Both the position numbers and the translations under genes were made by a program. This document shows, piece by piece, positions 34,161 through 44,620 of a DNA stretch of 64,000 nt. How positions within the stretch are numbered: position 1 is the stretch's first letter; every line of letters begins with the position of its first letter. Below the pieces are notes generated by a model. That model saw only the letters and a list, made by a program, of their open reading frames with translations, did no database searches and was not told the origin of the DNA. Source of the stretch: Perognathus longimembris pacificus (taxonomy: Eukaryota > Chordata > Mammalia > Rodentia > Heteromyidae); assembly GCF_023159225.1 (NCBI RefSeq), contig NC_063169.1, positions 55,639,934 to 55,703,933 of the forward strand, read 5' to 3'.

Positions 34161-34579
34161 GGTTGGGGATATAGCCTAGTGGCAAGAGTGCCTGCCTCGG
34201 ATACACGAGGCCCTAGGTTCGATTCCCCAGCACCACATATACAGAAAACGGCCAGAAGCGGCGCTGTGGCTCAAGTGGCAGAGTGCTAGCCTTGAGCGGG
34301 AAGAAGCCAGGGACAGTGCTCAGGCCCTGAGTCCAAGGCCCAGGACTGGCAAAAAAAAAAAAAAACAATCAGAGGGCTGGGGATATAGCCTAGTGGCAAG
34401 AGTGCCTGCCTCGGATACACGAAGCCCTAGGTTCGATTCCCCAGCACCACATATACAGAAAACGGCCAGAAGCGGCGCTGTGGCTCAAGTGGCAGAGTGC
34501 TAGCCTTGAGTGGGAAGAAGCCAGGGACAGTGCTCAGGCCCTGAGTCCAAGGCCCAGGACTGGCCAAAAAAAAAAAAAA
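34161..34579 (+). mobile_element. Tandem pair of near-identical type I SINEs
   Basis: Two forward dimers, about 34161-34366 and 34375-34579, repeat with a period of 213-214 bases. They differ at only a handful of positions. The word aatcagagg precedes each copy (34153, 34367) and aatcaga follows the second (34580). Both keep CpGs ('gcctcggatacacga', 'agaagcggcgctg'), so they are young. The pattern fits a tandem duplication of one insertion or repeat insertion at one target. Confidence 0.95.
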
Positions 34580-34589
34580 AATCAGAATT

Positions 34590-35088
34590 ATATTTTATGA
34601 TTTTGTAGGCAGGAAGATGAATATATAGCTACTGTGTCTTAAAACACTTTATTTATTCTAAAAGCTCTTCTTTTTTCTGAATTCAAAGCAAATTAAAACA
34701 TTTCCATGGACACCTCAAGGTATCGTGGGCACAGTGCCAGATGTGCCTAATGCGTAGGTTGGCTCAAACCTTTCTGGTCATTCAGCACTTTGGAGTCAGT
34801 ATAGCCAAATCCATGCCAACTGAGGGATTATAGAGAAACTGGCATCTTGTCCTGTTGTCTGGTATCCTGCAGTTTGAATGGAGAGGAGGTATGACTATAA
34901 ATTAGTGAGGGCATGTGTTTTGAGCAGGCATAGGTTAGTATATTCTTAAGTCCTATGATGCCAAGATAATACTCCCTTACTGGGCACACATGATACAAAC
35001 AATGAATTCTAGTTGAGTGAAGGTTTGGAGAAGACTTTTGTTGTTGTTATTAAAGTATGATTTATTGAAAGATTTTTCCCAAATATAC
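34590..35088. other. Unique sequence, no gene seen
   Basis: No SINE, LINE or exon recognised. Confidence 0.4.
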
Positions 35089-35089
35089 C

Positions 35090-35540
35090 TTTTAAAATTA
35101 TTTATTTATTTAGTCAAAGTGATGTACAGAGGGGTTACAGTTTCGTACATAAGGCAGTGAGTACATTTCTTATCAAACTTGTGACCTCCTCCCTCATTTC
35201 TTCCCAACTTATCTCTTTCCCAATCTCCTCCCCCGACCCGAGTTGTACAGTTGGTTTACAGCATATAGTTTTGTAAGTGTTGCTGTTCCATTGGTTCACC
35301 TTTTACCCTTTGTCTCTCCATTTTTATATTCCCCTTCCCTTCCCTAGTTCCAATAAACATATACAATACCCAGGGTACCAAAATCAGTAACAGTGCCATC
35401 AGGGGCAAAACCATGAGGAAGAAAGACAGAAGAAAAAGGCATAGTTTCACTTGGTACATTGCAAATAACAACAACAATGATAAACCACTTATTTCCATAA
35501 CTTGGAGTTCATTTCTCTTAGCATCATCTTATGTGTTTAT
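35090..35540 (-). mobile_element. LINE-1 3' region, reverse, longest copy
   Basis: Starts with an ATTT-rich tail, then 'gtcaaagtgatgtacagagg', 'ggttacagtttcgtacataa', a C/T-rich stretch and 'gttgtacagttggtttacag'. It continues into sequence that probably belongs to the same 3' UTR. It extends the family seen truncated at 22546, 25165, 55440 and 58382. The left (5') limit is uncertain. Confidence 0.6.
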
Positions 35541-35574
35541 ATGTACGAGCTACTGAGCTCAAATATGCCTTTTA

Positions 35575-35579
<5 letters not shown>

Positions 35580-35612
<33 letters not shown>
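35580..35612. repeat. (GT)n microsatellite
   Basis: About 16 units, pure. Confidence 0.96.
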
Positions 35613-35615
<3 letters not shown>

Positions 35616-35689
35616 AGTGTTGTCAATAAAAGGTAGAATGGCTAAAATTTGAAGCTGGGTAGAATAAAAACATTACTGTTCTTTATTTT

Positions 35690-35930
35690 ATTTGTGCTGG
35701 TACTAGGGCATGAAATGATGGCCTTGTACATTTGCTTGGCTTTTTCCACTCAAGGCTGGTGCTCTACTTGAGCCATATCTCTACTTCCTTTTTTTTGCTG
35801 ATTAACTGAGATAAATAAGGTCTCTCCTATTTGTCTGCCCAGGGTGGCTTAAGATCTCAGTCCTCAATCTCAGCTGCTTGAGTTGCTAGGATTACAGACA
35901 CGAGCCATCGGAGACTGGCTAATATTCTTA
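35690..35930 (-). mobile_element. Old type II SINE, reverse
   Basis: 'tgtgctggtactagggcatg', 'ctctacttgagccatatctc', 'gctgattaactgagataaat', 'ttgagttgctaggattacag'. Confidence 0.8.
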
Positions 35931-36057
35931 ATATTTAAGTACTATACACAGTTTGCAAAAGCACTTCCAAAACATCATCTCTTTTGATCACTTATAAAGT
36001 CACTTAAGGTGTTAGGAGGAAAATAGAATTTATTTATATAAAAAGTACTTATATAAA

Positions 36058-36270
36058 AGTATTTATAGGGGTGGGAATGTGGCTTAGTGGTGGAGTGCTT
36101 CCCTAGCATGCATGAAGCCTTGGGTTCAATTCCTCAGTACCACACAAACAGAAAAAGCTGGAAGTGGTGCTGTGGCTCAAGTGGTAGAGTGCTAGCCCTG
36201 AGCAAAACAAGCTCAGGGACAGTGCCTAGGCTCTGAGTTCAAGCTTCAGGACTGGCAAAACCAAACAACA
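36058..36270 (+). mobile_element. Type I SINE, forward, older subfamily
   Basis: ID-like head 'ggggtgggaatgtggcttag', 'ccttgggttcaattcctcag', linker 'cacacaaacagaaaaagctg', right monomer 'ctgtggctcaagtggtagag', 'ctgagttcaagcttcag', A-rich tail. The head is closer to a standard rodent ID than that of the young copies. The locus shows the dimer module order clearly. Confidence 0.9.
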
Positions 36271-36291
36271 AAAAAGCATTTATATAAAAAA

Positions 36292-36532
36292 GTATTAATA
36301 GCCATTTGCCAGTGGCTCATGCCTGTAATCCTAGCTATTTAGGAGTCTAAGATCTGAGGAGTGCTGTTCAAAGCCAGCCCAGGCAGGAAAGTCCTTGAGA
36401 CTCTTATTTCCAATTAACCACCAGAAAACTGGAAGTGACCCTGTGGCTCAAAGTGATAGAGAACTAGCCTTGAGCGGAAAAAGCTCAGAGACAGTGCCTA
36501 AGCCCTGAGTTCAAGCCCCATAACAACAAAAA
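36292..36532 (+). mobile_element. Type II SINE, forward
   Basis: 'agccatttgccagtggctca', 'gcctgtaatcctagctattt', 'cttatttccaattaaccacc', 'ctgtggctcaaagtgataga', 'gagttcaagccccataac'. It lies next to a type I copy, so the shared right monomer can be compared directly. Confidence 0.9.
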
Positions 36533-37195
36533 TAAGAGTTTTAATAGTAACAATTATTTTAAATTTTAGATAATTTATTAGTGATGATTTTATTAAGGAA
36601 AATATTGAGAAAAAGAGCTCAATATTTGACTTTTGTCACTTTGTACTTTGGTCTGTGCTCCAATATGTAGGCAAAAATGGAAAGCAATGTTTGTATTCCC
36701 TTGTCATATGTATTACTTTTCACACTTTATCCCTGAGAAAGAGAACCATTTCAAGCTTATGACTACAAGTATTAATGCTGTGAATTCAAAATTACAACAT
36801 AGCTCATTAATGGCTTCCACTTCTCCCACAATTAGAAGAAAAAGGCATCATTTCTACTGAAAAAGCAAGGGTAATTTGAACAATGTCCAGAAGTCTGATG
36901 AAGGAACTTGAGACCAGGGTGCTTTGAGGCTTGCTTATGAGCTCTAATAATAGTAAAAAAACCAAAAACAAAATAAAAACACTCTCCTGAATTCTAATCT
37001 GCCTTCAGAATTTGTAGTCAGCTCTAGTTTTGTCATTGTTCTGGAAAAGGCTATGTCTAAAAGGATTTGTTTCTAGAGATTTTTCAGGAAAGTTGCCAAT
37101 TCCAACTGCTCTGCCCTATGAGATCATTCCTGGCTGGTAGTGACTCCTTTCTATCATGAGGACTTACTGAGGGTGAAGAATCTCCACATAGCCCT

Positions 37196-37201
<6 letters not shown>
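36533..37201. other. Unique sequence, no gene seen
   Basis: About 670 bases without a recognised feature. Confidence 0.4.

Positions 37202-37248
<47 letters not shown>
37202..37248. repeat. (GT)n microsatellite
   Basis: About 23 units, at the left border of the SINE-free block. Confidence 0.97.
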
Positions 37249-37249
<1 letters not shown>

Positions 37250-37251
<2 letters not shown>

Positions 37252-38110
37252 ATACTCACTGGGACACCCTGAACCCCAGCTCTAAAGACTTGCCTTTCTG
37301 GGTGAACTTAGTCAACCAGTCTTCTTTGAGTGTCCTGGTCAGACCAGTTTGGTCCAGCTCTGAAAAAACAGATAGGTAAGATAGACAACACAACCCATGA
37401 AACGAAGTCTTCATTGCACAATTTCAGTTTTGACAGGATGCCTGGCCTTTGCGTATATGCGGGTCTTTTCCTCTGCCCAAAGCCCACGAGGCCCAGCTGC
37501 GGCCCACTCCAGCCATTGGAAAAGGGAGGTGCTTTTGAGAGACCCTCTTGGCTGCTGCCCTTCTGGTCTCGGCCTTTCCCTGCCTGCCTCTGGTTTGGAG
37601 CCTTAAAAAAAAAAAGAAAAGCAAAAAGCAGTTGTGCTCATTCAAGTTCCACCCCGCCACACCTGCAAGCGGCAGGATGCCTTCCATCTGAGTTCCCAGC
37701 AGTCTCCAAGCCTGGCCCACAGCAGAGGAGGCATCACGCTGAGCTCCGTGGAGAGAGCCTGGCATTGCGCAACACTGACCCATTTGGCGCTGGGGAGTGT
37801 GATCCAGGAGGCCTGTGGGACCCCGCCTCCATCACCCTGCCCCCCTCCTGGGAAACGGCCGGTGCTGAGCTCTTCAAATGCAATCACCCTGCCTCCGTGG
37901 AGGGTCTTCTTCAGAAACCCAAGGACACAGGGTCATGCCCCTTGGTGCTCCATTCCTTAGCATGAAGGAGCAGCTGTGTGAAAAAACAAACAACAACAAC
38001 AAAAACACCGAAAACTGAAAACACACTGCTAGGACTTGGGTTGTGACCAGGAGGTGTGAGGGTGTCAAGTTGGAAAAACAAGGGTGGACCCGCATCTCAG
38101 CCATTCTGGG
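37250..38110. promoter_or_regulatory. GC-richer left part of SINE-free block
   Basis: From about 37440 to 37960 the sequence is markedly richer in G and C than its surroundings, and I count about 15 CpGs in 520 bases. It carries the second longest open frame of the window (37330-37965, 211 codons), with overlapping frames on both strands. None has a recognisable domain and there is an internal A-run. It may be a weak promoter, a lncRNA exon or a conserved enhancer. A protein is less likely. Confidence 0.3.
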
Positions 38111-38784
38111 GGGGGGGGAGGGAAAAATGATTATAAGAGGAAACTTTTTTTAAATTTTATTTTAGGGTATCTCTGAGCAAGGAAAACGACTTTGTTACTT
38201 AATGTTAATAACACTCACTTTGAACCTAAATTCTGAAAAGAAAAAAAAAAACAACTCATCGAATTTTTTAAATGCTGTCAATAAATGGCATGGGTGTCCT
38301 CCTGCTTTCAAAGGAATTGTGTTTTGTAATTACCAAGCAGAGGAGAGCTGTGCACAGGAGAGTGTGCAAGGAGAGATCTCAACCAAAACATTCATCATAC
38401 TCAGACTCATTAATAATGGAAAAGTTTCAGGACATTCCTCATGTTTAAAAAAAAAAAATCTTTTTTTTAAGGTTGTTGTGAGATCTCTGTTCGAGTTCCC
38501 AGTACAAATAAATAGCTGACATAGGGACCTCGCCAAATTCCAAAAATGTAGCAAAAACAGGGCCTGCATATTTGGCAAGGATTGCAACCAGCTCAGGTCA
38601 GTGTCTGTTTTCTGCCCAAAGAAGAGTTTGTGCCATTCTACCGCACTAGGAAAAGAACACAGGAAAACACACAGGGAACAACAACTAATATTGTAAGTTC
38701 CACCGCCAGGCAGGCCAAAGAATAATGTTTGGAGCCACTCAGGAATGACCGCCCAAGCTGTAGTTGGGGCTCCCTGGGCCTCTG
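38111..38784. other. SINE-free sequence inside the block
   Basis: Unique sequence with an A-run near 38237 and an A-run/T-run pair at 38447-38470. A 224-codon reverse frame (38330-39004) runs through this part and the GA-tract. Its low-complexity middle argues against a gene. Confidence 0.4.
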
Positions 38785-38912
38785 GAGGGCAGGGGGAGGG
38801 GTAGCGGGAAAGAGAGGGATGGGGAGGGAAAGAGAGGGTAGGGAGTGAGGGAAGGAGAGAGAGAGGAGGGGGAGAGAGGGAGAGAGGGAGAGGGAAAGGA
38901 AGGGAGGGAGAG
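38785..38912. repeat. GA-rich polypurine tract
   Basis: About 128 bases of nearly pure G/A on the + strand with GGGAGAGA-type units. It interrupts an otherwise complex, SINE-free block. Confidence 0.9.
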
Positions 38913-39259
38913 ATTACATTATTGTAAGGAAATTGCCTTCTCTCTGCACAGGCTCTCACCTTGCAAATCACTCTCTCTGAGCAAAAGCACATCTTACTTG
39001 TCAACTCTTCCCCTGCTTGCTAACCTTTTCAATCATCCCCTTCATCAGGGCAGAATGGCCTTCGGAACAAAGCCCCGTTTTAAAGCCTTTCCCACTAAAA
39101 GTTTGCCCCTCCCCCACTTTTAAAGAGGCAGTACATGGGGGGGGGGTAGAGGGGGGAGATAGATTTTCTTCCTTTTTTTTTTTTTTCTTTTTCAAATGTG
39201 TTTTTCTGCCACCTATTCTTGTGAAGCTGTCATTGTTTGGGGTTTGATGGATATTTCTA

Positions 39260-39740
39260 CAGAGATACCATCATATCACTTGTTATTGTAACACTTATTG
39301 GTGATAAAGTTCAGACTAAAAATTAAGCAGCTGCAATGTAGCAGCACAAATTAGTTTAATGTAAGCAGTCAGGAGCAGCTGGCTGGCTCAGGACTCGAAT
39401 TTAGCTGTGGGGGGAAGGGCACTGTGACGCTGACAGTGTTTTTTTTCCCTCTACATAAACATTTTTGGCTGTTGCAGCTTTTGTGCTGATCATGTGACAG
39501 TGTCCCTAGGCAGATAATTTATTTCTGTGGCTTTCATGAGCAATCATTAACCTTCAGACACTGAGTTTGCTGGCTTTATTTATTTATTTTTTTTGCTTTG
39601 TGGCATTTGTTGTTGTTGTTATTATTATTATTTTGTATACTAACTAGTTTAATTCAGAAACTGTCAGGAGAAAATTACAACCAATTTATAATAGGCTGCA
39701 ATGCATAATGTTTATGTTTCTATTAAAGCAGACCTTGCTC
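39260..39740. promoter_or_regulatory. Candidate enhancer core
   Basis: Complex sequence with two CAGCTG E-boxes (39328-39333 and 39376-39381), 'gatcatgtgac', 'caatcattaacc', 'ctagtttaattc', an 'atgcataatg' POU-like word (39701-39710) and a TGTTTATG forkhead-like word (39709-39716). It has the texture of a deeply conserved developmental enhancer. Factor sites are consensus look-alikes only. Confidence 0.45.
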
Positions 39741-40600
39741 ACAAGACCATTCCTGGAGCTTTGCTGAGCATGGGGCTCTGAGTTGGTATTTTTAGTGTGG
39801 TTGTCATGTGGAGGCCCCCTCACTGTCCTCTTCTGATTTCAGGGCCCCAGTGAGCTGGCCTTGCAGATCAACCTTTGGCAGTCTTTATCTACTCCGTAGG
39901 AGACAAGAGCTCCAATGGGTCTGGGGCCTGGGCTTCTGGTCATTACTCCTGTGTCTTCTTCCTCCAACAAGAAACACATCCAGCCTTCAGTACAGTGTGG
40001 GCCATTTGCGGTAAATAAACGTGCCAGAGTCTATTGGATTGAAAAACAAAGGAATCTGAGATGGTGTCTTGCATAAATCAGCAGGGACAGAAAAGTATCA
40101 TTTCTGACATCTACTAATCATGCTGACCCTGCTTCCTGAATTTATTTGCTGCATCCTTCTCCGATCTGTTTGTGGCTCAGCCTTTTCTGCCAAGCAGTAA
40201 TTCAGGAGTAATCTGCGCAGGGTCACTCTGTCGTGTCTATCATACATGATATCTTCAGACACTTGCAGAATGCCGATCATCTCGTGGGTATTCTGTGGGC
40301 CCTGCTAGATATTCATTTATTCATTTTCTCATGGGGTAGAGCAGGATTGGAGGGGGTGTTGCATTCAAGACTACTTGCACAGAGGGATTTGATAAAGTAT
40401 ATTTATATACCCCAAGGCATTGTGTTTAGTGTAAAACAATAGGAGGAAATAACCTTTTCGTTCCTCTGTTTTTGTCATTAGAGATATTTCAATGATGGGG
40501 GGGGTGCTGTTCTTAATTGATGTTAATATTTCATCAAGATAGATATCTGGGTTATTGAAAACTGCATGCAAATTCCATTCTTTAGCATTTGTGAGTCAGG
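39741..40600. promoter_or_regulatory. Right part of SINE-free block, candidate conserved element
   Basis: Still without SINEs. 40080-40300 is complex sequence with 'atctactaatcatgctgacc' and 'gcagtaattcaggagtaatc'. A G-run lies at 40496-40504. Short frames on both strands have no domain. Confidence 0.35.
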
Positions 40601-40739
40601 AATTCAAGATATAGAGAAAATTGATACTGTATTTCTTTAAACATTTTCAAGTACTACCAATGGATTAAGGTTGTATACAGGTAAAGAAGGGCTTCAAATG
40701 ATGCCAAAGCATTTGAATTCTGTCTGTCTCTCTTGGTGG

Positions 40740-40978
40740 GTGTGTTGGTGTATTGGCACTCGAACTCAGGGCCTGGGCATTGTCCTTTAGCTTTTTCACT
40801 TAAGGCTGGCACTCTGTCACTTGAGCCACACCTCCACTTCTGGCTTTTTGGTGTTGATTAAAGATGAGGCTCACAGATTTTCCTATCTGGGTTGTCTTTC
40901 ACCCATGACTGTCAAATCTCAGCCTCTTCAGTTGCTAGGATGATAGATGTGAGCCACTGGCACCTGGCTTCTGGTGCT
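40740..40978 (-). mobile_element. Type II SINE, reverse
   Basis: 'tattggcactcgaactcagg', 'ctgtcacttgagccacacct', 'gttgctaggatgatagatgt', 'gagccactggcacctggct'. It marks the right end of the SINE-free block. Confidence 0.85.
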
Positions 40979-42018
40979 CTTTGATACTGCATTACAAATG
41001 AGAATTATGGGGAAAAGTCAGATATGGTAATTTCTTCAGCTTCATTTAGAAGAGATCTCTTTTCCAAACCTAGAACCCTAGAGCTATGGACAGTCTCTAT
41101 TTCATTCTAAGGTAATTTCTTTGCTCACAGGATTGGTAAGGCCACATGGTGATTCTTCTGCCTCCCCTTAGCTTTTGCCTTTATGAGTATGTTCATCCAT
41201 AAAAATATCTGTAGGTATATTTTATACCTAGATTGCTACACACGCTCTCTCTTATAACAGATTTGCTATACACTTGCTCTCTTTCTCTCTTTGAACAGAT
41301 TCATAATTATCATGTCTTTTCCCCCCCTGGTTTTAAATAGAGAATATTGTGGACTTTCAAAAGCATTTTAGGGCCTGAGTACTTTCTGTGCTGAAGAGAG
41401 AAGTCAGATCTAAAGGTGGACATACTAAGTACACAAGTGGCCATGGTGAAGATTCACTGGAGAGCAAATTCATACCCAGAGCCTCCTTTGCCCATTTCAG
41501 GCATTCTATACTCCTTTGTCTTTCCCAAGACTGGGCTCTCTGTGGTGAGCCCTCTTCAGGCCCTCAATGTGGTATACTTTTTATTCATCCTTTCTAGCCC
41601 ATTTTTGCCTCTACCTTGCTCTATGTCTATCCAGCTAATATTCCCCTGGTCTCGAATCATGAATATGCTTTCTTTATCCTGTAGGACAACGCCCCCCCCC
41701 CCATCCCAAGCCTATACACCCAGAACAACAGCATTCTAGAGGTTCTATCTAGGTACTTCTTTGTGGACCAGATGCCATCCAACAAGGCTGTACCAGAATC
41801 TCCTCTGAGATTCAGTGTATACTTGTTACAGTCTTTTTGAAATCCCCCTGTAACTTTCCCTACTTTAACTCTACTTCTAAATGCACTTATCAGTGCTCTT
41901 GGGCAATAGACTTTCTCCAGCATTAGTTTTTATATTGATAAAATATAGATTAATAACAGTCAACTACATAGTAGCGCTCTGGATACAAATTCCTTATGCA
42001 CAGATTCAAGCAACCTCA
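40979..42018. other. Unique sequence, no gene seen
   Basis: No SINE. A C-run lies at 41691-41701. The 107-codon forward frame at 41416-41739 ends in this C-run and has no recognisable family. Confidence 0.4.
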
Positions 42019-42105
42019 GATATATATATATATATATATACATATATGTGCAATATTTTAAAATAAATATATAAGTAAAATATAAGATATATATGTATAT
42101 ATATC
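42019..42105. repeat. (TA)n and AT-rich tract
   Basis: TA run at 42020-42040 followed by further ATAT-rich sequence. Confidence 0.9.
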
Positions 42106-42114
42106 CATACAAAT

Positions 42115-42350
42115 ATTCTGGCTGATTCTGGAGGTTGAACTCAGGGCTGGAGTGTTATCCCTGAGCTCTTTTTGCTCAAGACTTGAGCTCTGCTACTTGA
42201 GCCACAGCACCATTTCTGACTTTTTGGAAGTATATTGGAGATAAGTGTCTGATGGACTTTCTTGCCCAGGCTGGCTTCAAACTGTGATCCTCAGGTCTCA
42301 GCCCCCTGAGTAGTTAGGATTATAGTTGTGAGCCACCAGGACCTTTCCTG
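42115..42350 (-). mobile_element. Type II SINE, reverse
   Basis: 'attctggaggttgaactcag', 'tgctacttgagccacagcac', 'tattggagataagtgtctga', 'gtagttaggattatagttgt'. Confidence 0.88.
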
Positions 42351-42589
42351 AAAATGTTTGAAAAGAAAATTGCATCTGCACTGAATGTATACAGGTAGTT
42401 TTCTTGTCAGTATACCCTAAACAATACAGTACAACAGCTATTTACATGAAGATTATGTTTTATCAGGTGTTATAAGTAATCTAGAGATTAAAGTATCCCA
42501 TCCTATATAAGGGACTTGCACATGTATGAATTGTGATGTCCTTAGAAGTCCTAAAACAAATTCCTCCACAAAATAACTGTATGGAGTAT

Positions 42590-42790
42590 ACATTATGGGC
42601 CCCCTATTGTTCTAACGATTTTACTAAATGACTGGCATGCCTTATCTCTTTTAATAAGGTATATAGTTTTATTAAATGAGTTCTGTTTTACAGATGAGAT
42701 TTTGTTAAAAGAGATTCAGAATCTTAAGATTTCCTAGATAGAAAGTGGCTACATGAGGATTACAACCCAGGCATTTGGATCAGAGAACAG
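42590..42790 (+). mobile_element. MIR SINE
   Basis: 'ggcatgccttatctctttta', 'tttacagatgagattttgtt' and 'aggattacaacccaggcatt' follow the MIR order. Confidence 0.75.
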
Positions 42791-42839
42791 TTCTCACTCA
42801 TTATGTTGTACTGTTTCAATGCTATTATCATACCTACCT

Positions 42840-43990
42840 CGTTGTTATTCTGATTCACTTACTCAGCAAACATCTGTTTCATATCTATAGCATGTTAGGC
42901 ACACACTGATACTTGTACCCAAAGCCCCTCCGTTGTTGCTGAAGACAGAACAAGAGACAGGATAGGAGACACTGGGGGATTGCCCAACATACCACATGCT
43001 AAGAACCTCTTAAGGACATGGAAGCTATGGCAGTCAGAGGAGAAAGAAATTTTTAGTTTTCAAAGGAAGGATAATTGTAGATATTGGAAAAAAGCAAGAG
43101 GGAGTTTTCATGACAGAGTTGATGTTAGGCAATAGGCCAGGTATTTTTCTGGTTTTAACATTAAGCTTTAAAATTGTCAATACTTAGTGGTATACTTTAG
43201 CCTACAAACCTCCTCCCTGTTCACTGGGTAAACAGTCATTAAGTTATAATGATTTTCAGCAGATAGAGAACTGGGTCAAAGATGATGTTCACTTAAGATA
43301 CAGGAGGAAAAGGCAATGTGATGTTTGTGGGAATAGTGTCATTTATGCACTCACTCGTTTATTTTTCAACACTGTTTATTAAGTTACAAATTCTCCCCAG
43401 TATTGAAAACTTCTTTGTGATCCAAAGACCATCTTTACTTTCAAGGATCTCAGGCTAGAAGGGCAAATGACTAGAAAAAATATAAACAGTTACTCTTGAA
43501 TATGATCAAGGCAATTATAAAATTATGTAGCAGGGGCAGAAGTAGCCCAAAGTGAGGAAATCCCACCTCTTCCTCTACTCATCAGAGAAGTCATTTAGGA
43601 GGCGTAAATTGAGTTGTTTTTCAAAAGATGAGTAGGTATTCATCAGCTTGAAAAGGACTTGAAAAACAGAAAAACATCCCAGGCTGGGAGATCAACATCT
43701 GCAGAGGAGTGGTGATGGGAGGTTTAAGAAATGCAATGAACATCAATAGCTTAAGCCCTCTCCTGGGGAGTTTAGAGTTGAGGTGTGGGATTCAGGATGG
43801 TGTGAGAAAATAAAGAATGTAGCAGTTACATTCATTTCACTAGGGGCAGCGGATAAACTGCTGGGGAAAAGAGGGAAATACTGAGAGAAATTAGGAAAGA
43901 GCCCATGGTGATTATTTTGGTATTCAGTGATGAAGATTTGATTCTGGGTAGTAGGAATGAGCAGTAGGAGTGAGTTTATGTAGGTTGATG
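42840..43990. mobile_element. Ancient interspersed repeat remnants
   Basis: 'cttactcagcaaacatctgt' near 42858 and 'atagcatgttaggcacacac' resemble the 'tattgagcacctactatgtg' class of old mammalian repeats. 43560-43760 resembles a common old repeat with 'agagaagtcatttaggaggc' and 'agatgagtaggtattcatca'. I cannot fix family or limits, and parts may be unique. Confidence 0.35.
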
Positions 43991-44329
43991 ACAGAGTGGG
44001 TGGGGCTATAGAGAAAGTCAAAGATATTTCCTGGGCTGGGGGGGGAGGGGGGAGAAAGGCATGCGAGCATTACTAGAGCTTGTGGGTACAGGTTGAGATT
44101 TAAGGTGGAATAAAAGAACAAACCTAGTTGATTCTCGTGCTTTCCAGTAGTTATCTTTATAAAGTTCTCTCTATTAATTAGGGAGTGGTAAACTATTGCT
44201 CCTTATGCAGGTTTAAATTCCTGTGAGCCTCTCTTCATAGCATTTTCATTAAGGGATTGGTATGAAACCTTTGTTTAATTTTTCAATGTGCTTCCTTTTA
44301 AAGTCAGCTTGTTCAACAGGTATTGTTGA

Positions 44330-44620
44330 TGCGATGACATTGGGGGTCATAGTCAATAGCACCATGGCTTATACCAGAACACAGCTTACCTAATACATGC
44401 ACTGTCTCGGTATTCATGCAATTGGCAAGACTAGAAGACATTTTGGCAGTACTTGGTGGAGCATTTGTAAATTTCCAACAAAAAAATGTGGAAAACGTCA
44501 TTCAATCGATTGCATAAAAGACATTTATTGTGTGACGTCTGAGACAAGAAGGGAGCCATGTTGTCTGATCACCCTCAGCCAGAATGTGAGCTGAGTAGGA
44601 GACTACCTTTTGCAGCTCTG
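44330..44620. promoter_or_regulatory. Candidate conserved noncoding element with CRE-like site
   Basis: SINE-free, complex sequence with 'cattcaatcgattgcataaa' and a TGACGTC cAMP-response-type core at 44533-44539. Several CpGs survive ('gatgcgatg', 'aacgtcatt', 'atcgat'). Function is inference from texture only. Confidence 0.35.

Noticed and set aside
34161..34579. tRNA genes
   Set aside because: A-box and B-box words are present, but they belong to SINE monomers with A-tails and TSDs. No clover-leaf with an anticodon arm and acceptor stem of a real tRNA was seen.
34153..34590. CRISPR-like regular repeats
   Set aside because: The direct repeats are SINE copies of over 200 bp in a mammalian genome. 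No short repeats with unique spacers exist in this window.
37440..37960. CpG island
   Set aside because: The stretch is GC-richer and holds about 15 CpGs, but this is well below what its base composition would give in a true island.
37330..37965. 211-codon frame as a protein gene
   Set aside because: No domain, no splice or promoter context, and an A-run inside. Kept only as a low-interest observation.
42840..43990. Endogenous retrovirus
   Set aside because: No LTR pair, primer-binding site or retroviral protein frame could be recognised here or elsewhere in the window.
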